Shown here: piece by piece, positions 1 to 11,400 of the stretch | Numbering within the stretch: position 1 is the stretch's first letter | Layout: each line of letters begins with the position of its first letter | Assembly: GCF_949628265.1 (NCBI RefSeq) | Contig: NC_088790.1 | Coordinates: forward strand, 24,556,545 to 24,620,544 | Direction of reading: 5' to 3' | Source: Cloeon dipterum | Taxonomy: Eukaryota; Arthropoda; Insecta; Ephemeroptera; Baetidae | DNA length: 64,000 bases | Program-made: the position numbers and the translations under genes | Notes under the pieces: generated by a model | Databases searched by the model: none | What the model was told of the DNA's origin: nothing | Seen by the model: the letters and a program-made list of their open reading frames with translations, nothing else

Positions 1-1079
1 TATCGGGATTCCTGCTACTGTGACGCAAATTCGCCGACCTCTTCCTGCACTCGCTCGGCACTCGCCCAGGTTGCATGCAGATCAATCATTTTACCGCTGC
101 GCCGTGTACATTCCAGGCTTTCGATTTTTCCGGAATGTTGAGTTGCAACTGGTTTTCGTATTTTTATTTTCCATCTTTTGAATGAGTGCAAAGAAGAGGA
201 GGAGGAGGAAGAGGTGAATAAGCCACTTCTACGGAGCCGCATGAAACTGTTTGTTTAACCTTGGTGGTTATAAATAAAAATCTTAAAATAGGCTCGTTTT
301 CTAGAGGAAGTGCCGAAAATAATTATTTAAACTGGATCATTACAGGACAATTATTGTGATTTTTTTTGTTTGTGGAATGTAACACAAATTTGCTAACAAT
401 TAAAATTCAGATTTTGGAATTGATTAAAATGCAAAGTTTGAAGTTCCATTATTTTGAATATTTAAACAGCGCACTCTTGGAAAGTGCTCTTTACCAATTT
501 TATTTTTTATGGTGGGCAGAAAAAAAGATTTTTCACAATGTTTAGGTTGAAAAAACAAACTAAAAATATGAAGTAAACGATCATTTTCATTGATTGGGCA
601 GTTTTTCCCTCAAAAATATTTGGTTAAAGTTGCAAAGAGACTGGAATTTTGGGAAAAAGCAAGAGAGTAGAATTAATTAAGAAAAAACAATATTTATATA
701 ACAAATTTCAAGACAAATAATTTCTTTTGCAATTTCTTTCTCAAACACAACCTGTTTGCGAATAGGACACCCTCTATGTATTCCAAACGAATATTGTTTC
801 CGATATTGCATGCTTGGGCCTGTTCGCAAATTGGAGGTTGTCACGCCGTGTAAGGGTTCTGCCGTCCGGGGGCAATCCAGTCGCGTGGTTCCGTCCGAAT
901 TAGCAGCGAGCATCCCACAATTTTCTGCAATGCCAACCAAAACCGAAAATTCGGACGCGGCTTTTCACAAAAAATATCTCTCAGGTCGCAGGGCACTTTT
1001 TAAGAGGTTTGAGAGAATAAAAACCGGTAACGGTTTACGATGTCACGCGTAGCATCACCGGTTTTTAGGACCGATTGTG
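1..1079. other. Non-coding AT-rich sequence
   Basis: No exon with convincing coding character and splice sites is seen. A less AT-rich patch lies around 760-1060; the short open frames there have no recognisable domain. Confidence 0.5.
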
Positions 1080-1850
1080 TTTGCGAGTAGGATTACTCAG
1101 AAGAAAAACATGCTAGGAAATTTTCAATTATATTTTTTCATAATATCAGGAATTTTTCTCTTGGATCGAATTCAGATAACCCGGAATCTTTGGCAGTTAC
1201 GAAAAGACACCCTTGAGCGCAACACGCGTCTGTTTTCAGCCCCGAATATTCTTCCATTTTTGCTGCGTAAATTAAAAAAACAATTATGTAATAAATTTTA
1301 AGCGAGAAATCTGCTGCAGAAAAATTCAGTTTGGAACCTGTCGTTTTAACTGTTAATTTATTAATTCAAAAACTCCCAAAATAGTTTTAAATCCTTCAAA
1401 CTGAGCCGTTTTTGTTTCAGGAATTTCTCTTGTTACGAAATCATACAATAATCAGATTCCAAGAATTTGATTAAAAAGCCCAGACACTTTTGCATTTACC
1501 CTGATATCGGTTTCAGGCAGACGCGTCTATTTTGGGTCTCTTTGCTGAACTCGTTAAGAATTTCCACCTCCACTCAAGGAATTTTTCTCGTTTTTTTTTC
1601 AATATCCGTTCAAGCGAGAAGTTTGTGAGAAAAAATTCTGCTTTGAGCTTGTAATTTAAATCTTTGATATTAAAAAAACTAAAATTAAAATGTATTTTCT
1701 GCCAAAAAGAGCCGATTTTCCAGGAATTTCTTGTGAAACGAGACCATCTAATGATCAGATTCGATACCCCGGAAACTTCAGCATTCCCCCTGATATCGGT
1801 TTCGGACAGACACCCTCGAGAGCAGCGCGTCTATTTTCGGCCCCGATAAC
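1080..1850 (+). repeat. Three diverged ~300-bp direct repeats
   Basis: The same string order recurs three times: an AGGAATTT(T)TCT start, then an AATCAGATTC-like block, then a GATATCGGTTTC-like block, then CGCGTCTNTTTTCRGCCCC. The CGCGTCT landmark falls near 1225, 1522 and 1827, giving a period of about 298-304 bp. Copies are well diverged, so this is an old tandem duplication. It lies directly left of a CpG-rich island. Confidence 0.6.
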
Positions 1851-1954
1851 AGGAGATAAGTGCTAGTGCGTCGGCCGGGTTGGGGCGTGCTCAGCACGCA
1901 CGCTCTCGGGTCGTGCCGAGTGCGTAAAAAGTGCGTTGGAAATTTCGAACAAAA

Positions 1955-1976
1955 GCCGGCCGGCCGGCCGGCCGGC
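1955..1976. repeat. (CCGG)n simple repeat
   Basis: Self-complementary CCGG units run without interruption for 22 bases. They could form a hairpin or cruciform within the CpG island. Confidence 0.9.
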
Positions 1977-1998
1977 TGGCTTGGCGGCGGCGGCGGCC

Positions 1999-2046
1999 AT
2001 GGCCGAATCCAAAGCCCCCGAAATGATTGTCGGGAAGAAAAAAAAT
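1999..2046 (+). CDS. Candidate plus-strand start exon
   Basis: A start codon in a strong context (GCGGCCATGGCC) opens a frame reading MAESKAPEMIVGKKKN, followed at 2047 by a consensus donor (GTGAGTG). There is no recognisable domain in 16 residues and no downstream exon was found. Its donor lies 15 bases from the donor of a minus-strand candidate exon, so the two would point towards each other. It could be a real first exon or chance in CpG-rich DNA. Confidence 0.3.
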
Positions 2047-2061
2047 TGTGAGTGTGCTCAC

Positions 2062-2141
2062 CTCGGTGCACCGTTCTCGTCCGACGAGGAGACGTGGTCG
2101 TCGGAGGAGCCGTGCTGTCCGGTGGGATCGTCGTAATCCAT
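2062..2141 (-). CDS. Candidate minus-strand start exon, acidic N-terminus
   Basis: On the minus strand, ATG at 2141 opens an acidic, Ser/Asp-rich frame (MDYDDPTGQHGSSDDHVSSS, then DENGAP) that ends at a strong donor (G|GTGAGC, intron from 2061 downwards). The composition is that of a disordered N-terminus of a nuclear or RNA-binding protein, but the gene is not recognised. The CpG-rich, CT-repeat-bearing DNA at 2150-2650 would be its promoter. The rest of the gene must lie below 2050 or outside the window. Confidence 0.45.
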
Positions 2142-2418
2142 CCCTTGGCGGGCCTCAAAACACGCGAAAACTAGTGGTGCGTCGGCCGGCGCGGTTCGGA
2201 CGATTGGCTGGCGTTGGCCGAAAGAGCGATTTGATTTTGCTTCCTTCCGCCAAGACACGAAACGCACACCGCGCACTCACAAAACTCTGCCTTGGCTGGC
2301 TCGCTCGCTCCTCTGGCGGCTTCTCTTCAGCGCTTGCTCCACAACTACTAAAAGACCCACTCAAAAAATATATCCCCTCCTCTCTCTGTTTTATTATGGT
2401 GGTTCCTTCTATCTCCAT

Positions 2419-2425
<7 letters not shown>

Positions 2426-2456
<31 letters not shown>
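2426..2456. repeat. (CT)n microsatellite
   Basis: Uninterrupted CT dinucleotides. On the minus strand this is a GA tract of the kind bound by GAGA-type factors in insect promoters, and it lies upstream of the minus-strand start exon at 2141. Confidence 0.95.
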
Positions 2457-2459
<3 letters not shown>

Positions 2460-2659
2460 TGCCGCTGCGTTTCTACTCGACTAGCAACATACTCACTCAC
2501 TCGCACTCACAAAAAGCCAGGCTTGTTCACGGAATTCGAGCGCGCGACAGGCCAAATTCATTCGTGTCGGAATTTCGCAGAGCGTCCTCGGGGGCGGCCG
2601 CCGATTTTTCGGGAATATTTCGACACCGAAAATCCCTCTAATTAATTTCGATTGCTCGG

Positions 2660-4340
2660 TCCTCTTCCTCTCGAAAAAAAAGAGAGCTGCCAGAGGCCCA
2701 TTCAAATTTGCCGGTAAAATCATTTTTTTTATGCTTCAAAATATTGATTTTAATCTTTCCTGTCTCTACCATAGAATGAGCACGCATCACGCAATTTAGA
2801 TTCAAATTTTGTTTATTACGGATCAGCAGGGCAACTGTGCCCCATACATCCACATCCAGAACTTAACAAAAAATATAACAAAGCATTTTTTTTGTATTTG
2901 ATAACAGAGGGAATTTAAGGACTTTGAATCAATATTTGGAACCATCTAAATCTTTTTTTTTTTTTGGCTAAACATATTTTTCAGCTAAAGAACAAATATT
3001 TTTAATCAATTCTAGTTCAACAAATCTTTTTGAATAAAATTTGCAAGATTAGTTTTAAGGATTAAACAAAAAAAAGAACAATAATAAAACTGTTTCCCTG
3101 TTCCTAAATGCATCCACTTAGCTTCTACTCACTTTTTATTGCTAAGTATTATGAGTAAAAGATACCGAAAATTCCCCAATATCTAAAGAAACAGGACATT
3201 TCTTACTGTAGTATTTCCGGAAAGAGGACTGATAAACCAAACGTACAAAATGCGAATAGATAAATTTCTTTAAAAAATGTTTAAGGAAGTATTTCAAAAT
3301 AATTAAAATATTGCAGTTAGAAAGTTTTTGAAAATTAGGTTTCGAAAAAATCTCTGTTGTTTCTGTCTTTTTCTCAATTTTATTAGTTTTTTCGTCGAAA
3401 ACAATTGGATAAGCCATCCTGTTGAGTGTACTGCAAGGAAAATTTTTCAATTTGTTTCCTCCTGAAGAGCTAAACAATAATCATAGAAAAAAGAAAAACG
3501 GGGAGAAAATAATCTTAATTAGACCTGAAAGCTCTTTTCAGAAGCCAAAACTATATAAGAATTGCAAAAAATTATATTGGGAAGTAAATCATTAGAAAAC
3601 TGAGTAAAAACAGTTTAACGCCTTCTGAATTAGTCCTTTTTGACGAAATATAAATTATATTTATAATGACTAAAATTAAAAAAAAAATCACCTGACAAAG
3701 CAAAGAAAATGTGTAAAAATCGTAACGAAATAAAATAATAAAAACAGGGATTGCCTAATTAATTAGCAAATTCTGAATTTACACATCTCTGAGATTTTGT
3801 TCTGCGCATTTTCGGATTTAAGAAAAAAATGTCTTATCTGGAAAAACCAGACATTTTTTGCTGTTGTTTTTCGGAAAAAGCAAATGAGCGAACCTTGGAT
3901 TTAAAAATAGGTCTTTACAGGCCATCAATTTAGAAAGTTTGCATTGTTGTCGATAGCAAGTTAAATCATTGGATCTGTTGATTGTTAAAATAAACAACAG
4001 CTCGTCTCTACAAATGGATAATTAAATCAGGATCTAGTAACAGTTCAATTTCAGATTCTACCTAATGTATCGTAACATTAAATGATTTTTCCATTTGATT
4101 TCAATCCCTCTCGTCGCGGTCTATCAAATTTTAATGAGAAATTACCTAAATTGTGATTTTAGGGACACAATGCTTGATTATAATGCAAACTTTTGGGCCG
4201 ATTTTCTCTCAAATTTAAACGGAATCCTGGGGAAATTTACCCCAATCTTTAGAAATTATTTAAATTTAAGGTTAAAAGTATTTTTAAATCTTTCTCTAGA
4301 GCTTTACTTGAAAAACAAAGCACATAATATTTAAACGTTC
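2660..4340. other. AT-rich non-coding DNA
   Basis: Intron-like or intergenic sequence with homopolymer A and T runs. No supported exon, RNA gene or transposon was found. Confidence 0.5.
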
Positions 4341-4349
4341 ACAGTGCTC

Positions 4350-4900
4350 GATCATTGTTGAAAGACGGTTCGGAAAGAGGCAACCAGCGCGTCATTTCTC
4401 AACTGCAATTTTCTGACTTGGGCGTGTTGTACATACGAATCGTATGTACACAACAACAGTGCGTCTGTGTGCTGTTGAAACTCGTTAAACTCATTACGCT
4501 GATTGCTTTGCGTGCGCGGTGCTGCGGCAAGAATTTTGAGAAGAGCGACACCAGCGCAAAGCGCGCGCGCTCTCCTGGCGCAGAGCAATTAAAGCAGCCG
4601 AAATTTTCCACGTGGGTGAAAGCAGCAGATTTTTTTTTTTCAAAATCAAGCCGAGCAGAAGAGAGAAAAAGAGCGAGCGGGTGTGCTTTTCAAAGGCCTT
4701 TTCAGACGCATAAAAATAATTAGAACCTAGCGCCGTGATAATAACCAGAAAGGCTGGCGGCCGGCTTTTCGCTTAATCACGTGTTTAGCTGCTCTAGCTG
4801 CTCGTTTGTTGGATTTGCCTCCCGAGAGAAAAGAAGAAACAGCCCAAACTCGCGTGAATACGACCACTTCGCGCCTTGCTGGCAATCACACGCAGCACAA
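4350..4900. promoter_or_regulatory. GC-richer block, possible regulatory element
   Basis: CpG and GCGC-rich sequence (for example GCGCGCGCGC near 4561) stands out from the AT-rich flanks and contains a 23-bp palindrome. Overlapping open frames on both strands lack splice sites and domain similarity. Confidence 0.3.
4428..4450. other. 23-bp near-perfect palindrome
   Basis: Two 11-base arms, TGTACATACGA and TCGTATGTACA, are exact reverse complements around a single central A. This could be a dimeric transcription-factor site or a cruciform. Confidence 0.8.
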
Positions 4901-7900
4901 GTTCAACTTGATGTAATTCTCGAATAGGCGCAAAAAAATGAAATGCTTGAAAGATATGCGGACCCTGAGAAAAATTTTTCTTGCAGAGTTAGTTTGCAGG
5001 GCAGCTGATCTTAAAATAAAGCTATTTCAGAATGACGTCAATACTATGGACTTTCAAATTGGTTTATTGTTCAAATGGCTTTTCAGGATTGTAAAAAAAA
5101 TTCAAATTTGGAGGACCTTGATTTTTTTAAATTTAATTGCAAGGATTTCTGAAAAACAGATTTGTAAAAATTAAAGATAATTAATTTTAGTATTCTTACA
5201 ATCAAATCGTTAAATATTCCCTTCAAACAACCCCTATGATATAACCAATTATTGTAGATTAATTTTACTTAAAAAAACTAGCAATGATCATTCAAAACTA
5301 AACGCCTAGTCACTCTGTTCTCGAAAATTCTTTGGGGTTGATTTAGGAGGCTTAAGTATGTATTAAATATGTCCAAAATTGGGAATAAATTTGTTCTTAA
5401 GAAAACTAATTGATAACCATCGTTTTGAAAAGGTGAGGAAGTTGCAAGGGATGAATCTCTAAATTAAAATCCAATTTAAGGACATTTAAACAGTAAAAAA
5501 ATTATCTTTTCGGATTTTTGCACGATTTTTAGGAAAATTTGAAAATTTAAAAATTTTGACCGACTGAAAATTAGGAGAAAACTAGTAAATATTTTCCATC
5601 ATTTTAAAAATAAAAATAATTATTTCTGAAAATTAATTAATATAAAGAATATCATTTTTATTTAGGAAAAAACCGCTAAGTTCTTTCTAAAATAAAAATA
5701 ATTCGCCATTTGGCCAAACCCTGGTATTTATAAACTGCAACAAACTTTATTTCTCTAAAGAATAATTCAAAAAACGTAAAATTATCCTGGAAGAAATGGC
5801 TAAAAATTCAACCCTGACGGATTTAGATCATAACTTTATTTCCTCGTGCCTTAACAAGAACCCCACCAATTGATTTGCAAAGCCACGATTTGATTTCCTC
5901 GGCTGGAAACCGCCTGCTACACGTGTTGGTTTTCTTCACGGGCAAAGAAGCAGACCTGCCAACCGAGCGGCGGCAATAAAAAGTCGATTTTTAGCCTCGA
6001 GACGCGCGCAATCTAATAGACCAGTTTCCCATGCAAATCGTCGGCTAATAGAGCGTATTCTAATTCCACTACTTACCCCCATCCGTTGCTAATCTCGTGT
6101 TCTACACCGTTCGAATCCCCCATCATCATCATCATGCTCTCTCCTACAAAAATTCTTAATTTTTAGCATGCTCAGACAAAACTCAAGGCCGTTGTACCTT
6201 TAGAAAAGTGGAACTACCGCACTTGGCAAATTACAGACACACACTAAAATTATTTACGATTTGGCTGATAAACGCTTACCTTTTCCTCTTATTAAAGCTG
6301 ATTCTGGCACGTTCAACCACGAGAGCAGTACCAAAGCAGACCAGTCCTACGAACAGCACAAAAATGTTTTTTTTTAATATTTTTAAATTTCTAATATCTA
6401 TAAGGAGTATAAGCATAGTTTTTTTTTTGTTTTATTAATAAATTCATTTTTTTATTTCTACGAAACAAAGCATAATTTTTTAAATTTAGAAGTTGGACCA
6501 TTTTTATATCATTACTTAAGGCAAAAGCAGATTTTAATATTTTTAATTGTATTAATTAAAATTCCATTCAATAAATAATTTTCATTTTAAAGCGGTGCAA
6601 GGACATGCCATTTCATTTAATTATATAAATTTAACTGTGTTTTAAATATCTTTTCTATCTTGAACTCTTAAGAAAACATTTCTCCACGCGTGTACCAAAC
6701 ACAGCCTCTTTCTCCTTGTGTGACACAAAGGCGATTCTTTTTCTCTCTCTCTTCCATGGGAATGGCCTTCGTTCTGATAAACCGACAGCTCTGGGTGCCT
6801 TGCCTGCGCCAATATGCGGCCCGTAGCGAAATTTATGTGATGCGAGAGCACAGGTCCCCGCACCCAGCATCACTAGCAGGCGAGGCGTGTTCGCCAAATT
6901 CGCATTCGGCCACCTTGAGAATGAGCATTTGAATAATACTATCGCCGTGTTTCCTTGTCCCTCGTGTACTCGGATTTGCTTCTAAGTATGGAACAAATTC
7001 TAACCGTGTTTCTAGGAAAGGCAAACACTAGAAATTAAAATTGATATCCTTAAAACGGAAATTACTTTACGTAACTGACGTAGCAATAAATTTATTTAAA
7101 TAAAAAATGGTTTCCACTGCACGAATAAATTCCATTCAAAGATTTTCTTCAAAATGGAAAGAGATTTTAAAATTTAATCATTCAAAATACAACGTTTATC
7201 AGGGGTTTAGCAAAACATTAATTAAAAAATTGAATTTATTGTCCAAAATTTTCAACACTTTTCCAGGTGAGAAAAATGTACTGGAAATTTAAAATCAGCA
7301 CGAATTTTATGAAATCTAAATTACTTTGAAGGAGGGCAGGATAAATGACAGTTCTGAACATCCAAAAAACAATATTATGGTTCCAATAAAAACAAATCAT
7401 CAAAGGAATTCGAATCGATACTCAGCCAATTTTCCAACTGCGTGATTTGCAGGCTGCGGACTTTTGATTGGCAAACAAGTGTGAGCGCAAAATGACCCCC
7501 TCCCTCGTCGCGCGAACAATTGCGGCGCCGCTCTCGGCAAATTCTCGCATGCACAAACAAGTACATACGTGGTCGGTCATACAGGTTCAATTACCCCCCA
7601 CCATGAGCAGTCATTACACTCTTGCCGTTCTCGCAGGTAACTCCTTCAGCACTCGCATGCCGGCTTTCATTCACCGGCCGAAGCTGGCTCCGGCCGGACA
7701 ATGCTCGACGCCTTTCGCGATTTTTTTAGCAAAAAGAAATTATGAGTTTTAAAATGCACTCTATAATAGAGTTATAAAAATTTAAATTTTTAATTTTAAA
7801 AGAAAGGGGATAGACATAAAATTTAAAAATTAAAATAATTACTTTCTAAATAAACACCATAAAAATATTTTATTAGTGTCTGCAGAACAATAAAATAAAA

Positions 7901-8070
7901 ATTTCCAGGCAAAATTCTGCTGTCTGCACCCCTTGAGGGAGAGTGGATCATCCCTTACCAACAACAACAACAACAGAATCAACAAGTAGGAAGAGGCAAT
8001 GCCGGGATTTGCCAACCTGCCAGTGCAGCATTCACCGTTCATTTTTTTTTTAAATAAACAATGTTTGGTA
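4900..8070. other. AT-rich non-coding DNA with small GC patches
   Basis: Mostly AT-rich. GC-richer patches lie near 5880-6130, 6680-6920 and 7480-7700, with a (CAA)n run near 7962-7975. None shows a supported exon. If the RRM exon to the right is real, this is the likely position of its downstream introns. Confidence 0.4.
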
Positions 8071-8075
8071 CAGAC

Positions 8076-8259
8076 CATTGAGTCTGGCGATCGCCCTGCT
8101 GGCGTGCCGCGCCGAAACGCACTGGACGAAGGCATGAGTGCCGCGTTTCAGGGTGGCCGACGCGAACAGCACCCCGTGCTCGTGCAGCAGCCGTTCCAGC
8201 CGCTCCCTGTCGAGCACGCGGCCCAGGTTGCCCAAATAAATTTTGGTCCGGCTGCTCAT
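8076..8259 (-). CDS. RRM-domain start exon, IGF2BP/IMP RRM1-like
   Basis: Read from ATG at 8259, the frame begins MSSRTKIYLGNLGRVLDRER and continues through LKRGTHAFVQCVSARHASRA to IARLNG. This is the core of an RNA-recognition motif: RNP2-like IYLGNL at residues 7-12, RNP1-like region ending HAFVQ, and a helix-2 A-I-A-x-L-N-G end. The short loop (LKRG before AFV) resembles the first RRM of insect IMP/IGF2BP proteins, which regulate mRNA transport and translation; that family placement is tentative. The exon probably ends at a GT in AATG|GTCTGT, a weak donor. The DNA around it is CpG-rich, unlike its neighbours. Remaining exons would lie below 8 kb or outside the window and were not found. 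Confidence 0.5.
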
Positions 8260-8400
8260 GGCTTCGGCCGAAATACGCTAACGCGGCCGAACTTCCTGTC
8301 CATGCTCGGCTCGTCGCAAATGGGGAAGGTGTTTTGATGCACCCGGCCGGCGACGCAACGCGAGCTTCACGCGATCAAGTTTTGCATTTTATTTTTCGCG
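8260..8400 (-). promoter_or_regulatory. CpG-rich sequence upstream of the RRM exon
   Basis: GC- and CpG-rich DNA lies immediately upstream (minus strand) of the RRM start codon and stops abruptly near 8400. It fits a 5' UTR and core promoter without a TATA box. Confidence 0.35.
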
Positions 8401-11400
8401 TTTGAATTTTGGCGTCAACTCCAGATGCTGGAGATTGGCGGGAGTTTTGGACACGGTTACGATTTCAAATGAAATAATTGGTTTTTCATTAGATCTCACA
8501 AGAAAAACGAGATTAACAGACGTGAATTCATGTTTGCGTTGGTTATTTAAGTAACTATCTTATTTTTAGCTGTATAAATAATTTAATTTTTACCCTAAAA
8601 CATAAGTGATGAGCTTTAAAAATAGAAAACCTGAAGAAAGTACCATTCGGTTTGGGAATTTGCATCACAATTTATTTCTGCAATGAGCAAAAATCAAATC
8701 AGGGCCAAGTGGAAATTAAATTTCAGATTTTGATTAATTTCATTGACACCTAGTCCAGCATGTTTTCCCCTTCATTTCGATTCTTCTCATCGCATTCTAT
8801 CTCACGGTGTCCAAATTGTCAGGCAAAATTCCAAATTTTTTTAAATAAATCAATAAAACAGTGCTCGCCGTTTGATTAACATGCAATTTAGGAACCCGAT
8901 TTAAAAAAAAATAAACAGCACTATTATTTTCCTTGAAATGGAAAATATTTGTTGATTTCAACAGTCAGGACGTTAAAAATGTAAATATTTCACTTGCACC
9001 TATATAATTGATTTTTTCTTCAAAATGGCGACAATTGTGCACCACTAATTTTTAATATTTCGATTTGCCTTGTTTATGTATTTTGTTGGACAATGAGAAA
9101 TTACGCATCAATTTTTCAAAATGAAACGGTGGAATGTTTGCAGAAAAAAACCATGACGACAAACCACATTAACTGCCGTGGAGCCTGTTGCGAATATTCT
9201 TCCACCGCAAAAACGAGATCAATGAAAAGCTCCTGAAGTACAGCGTCTCATTTTCATTTTGCTCTTCATCAAATTCCCATCACTGGCCATATAGAGGATA
9301 AAACGGCGGCGAATCGAGTTCTAGAAAATTGCAACCGGTCTATCTAGGCCGCTATTTTTCAATAGGCCTCCCTTTCTTTCTCTTCTCCTCTCTTTATGCG
9401 AGGCACGAAAACCGGAGTCCGCGCCACCACCCCTCGCGGCTGCATTCCACGCTCTATGAGCAGCAGCCCCTCGTTGGCCCGCCGGCCGGCAAAAGTGCAT
9501 CCGTGCATCATGTGAGAATGCAGTCGCCATGTTTGAATTGATGCAAAATGGACCGATAACTGCGTTGCACGAGCCAATGACAAATGCGGAATAAAATTTG
9601 CACAAACGCCCTTCTTGGAAGGAGAATAAAAAAATTATCTAACCATTTTATATTAATTAAATTGATTTAATTTTAATTAACAAACCTAAATCAATCAATA
9701 AAATGAAAACATAATGTCCTAGCTAATCATTGGATTTATTTAAAAATAAAAATCTTTGACAGATTGCTCCCAGAGCAGGAGCACAATCGACAATGAAGAA
9801 TTTACGACACAAAAGAAAATTAACGCTGCAACGGCCGAGTGCATGCTCCCTCCTGCCTGAGGGATAAATAAATAATCTAGTCCACGTCATCCCCCAAAAG
9901 TGAATGAAAGAAAAGTCAATCGGCCTCTACATGAACGTCCCAGAACTCACCTCAACTTTGAATGAGCTGGTTTCGACTGGGATTTCTTCCTAATTGAAAG
10001 AAATTTGGTTTCAGTGAAACACCACCGGCACGAAAAACAACAAACAGCAAGAAGCCCTGACTGACTGCAGCCTCTGGCGGCGGCGTTGCCTTTTTCTCCG
10101 TTGAGATAGGACCCGAACGCTCACTCTCCTGCGCCACCGACTTATCTGTTTTCTCGATTGTCCCAGACCCGCACCGATCGGAGGTTTTGCTTTTAAACGA
10201 GAGGTGGATTTTTCAGAGAGCGTCACATGAGCATCACTCTCCGCCGTGAAAAAAGAAAAAAAATAGAAATAATGAGGATTTTTCACTGAAATATTTGCAG
10301 TATTCGTTTACTGTTTCATTCATTACAACTCAATCTTAAATTTACTTGACAAAAGGACGATGATTCGTTACCTTTTTAGATGAAAATGTTTTTTTATTAA
10401 ATGTGACAAGCTTAAATTAAAGTAATCGACATTTTCTCGATACTGTTTACCAGTTTTTTAAGGATAATTTTAGACAAATAATCTTTGAATTATCTGATAA
10501 AATTGTACACTGTTCTAGACGGAATTTAAAGAAATCATTGCTGTTTAGTTAAAATATCCTGTTTCCAAGGTTGAAAAACATGTATTCATTAATGCAGTGC
10601 TCTGTTTATATTATTTAAATTTTTTACATTATATTTTCAATATTTCAAACCTCAACTTCCGCTATGAATTGACAGGAAATTATCAGGCAAATTGAGGGCA
10701 GAAATAGCACCTCTACAAAGCAGTTTTCGTCTATAAACTCTAATTTTAGATATTTGCTTTGAAAAGACAAGAATTATTTCTCGCGCAAGGAATTGGGAGA
10801 CGGTAATGCATCAGTTTGGCTAGTTGACGTTTACAAAATTGAAGAGAAACTAGTATCAGTCCTCCTCCAGCCGCTTCCTTCTGCCCCACGCATCACGCCT
10901 GTGTAAACGAAATTTCATGGTCACGAGAGATTTCCATCCCTTTGTAAGCCTGCAGCTTGATCATGATGAATGTTCTTCCCTGACTGCCCTGAACAAGGAA
11001 GCTTCAGGGGGTAGCGCATGGGAAGAAGAAAATGAGCTTTTAGCTTGGCCTTTTTAATTTGGATCGCATTTTGAAGAAAATAAACAATGCAGCACGATTT
11101 TTAAAAGGTTTCTCAGGGGTGCTTGTATAGTGGAGGACATTTCTGCGTCATGGACAACCTGGGGAGGGAGATTTTTTTCTTTCTTTCTTTCCTTACAAAA
11201 AGAACATGAACAAACACGAGCGGAAGGAGGAAAAACTTGCGCCGTAGAAATTAGCAAAAATGTTCCTTTTCAGTTTGCTTTTTGCAAACACACAGCGGGT
11301 TAGTTGGGATTTGAGTGAATGCCGCTGTTGGTGAAAGCAAGCAGCGAGGGCTGCGCTGAAAGAGACCAGAGATGCGAGGGAAAGATTTTGCAGCTTTGCA

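Larger units (their letters stand above)
1855..2650. promoter_or_regulatory. CpG-rich island, probable promoter region
   Basis: GC content and CpG density rise sharply against the AT-rich surroundings. The block contains a CCGG repeat, two opposed candidate start exons with donor sites, a (CT)n tract and a second CpG patch near 2530-2610. This is typical of a TATA-less arthropod promoter. Long open frames crossing it in several frames reflect low stop-codon density and are not called. Confidence 0.5.

Noticed and set aside
2027..2641. 204-residue plus-strand frame
   Set aside because: It runs through the (CT)n repeat and CpG island with low-complexity Ser/Leu/Arg translation and no domain; it is open because stops are rare there.
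6095..6125. tRNA B-box-like GTTCGAATCCC
   Set aside because: No A box at the right distance and no cloverleaf or acceptor stem can be formed.
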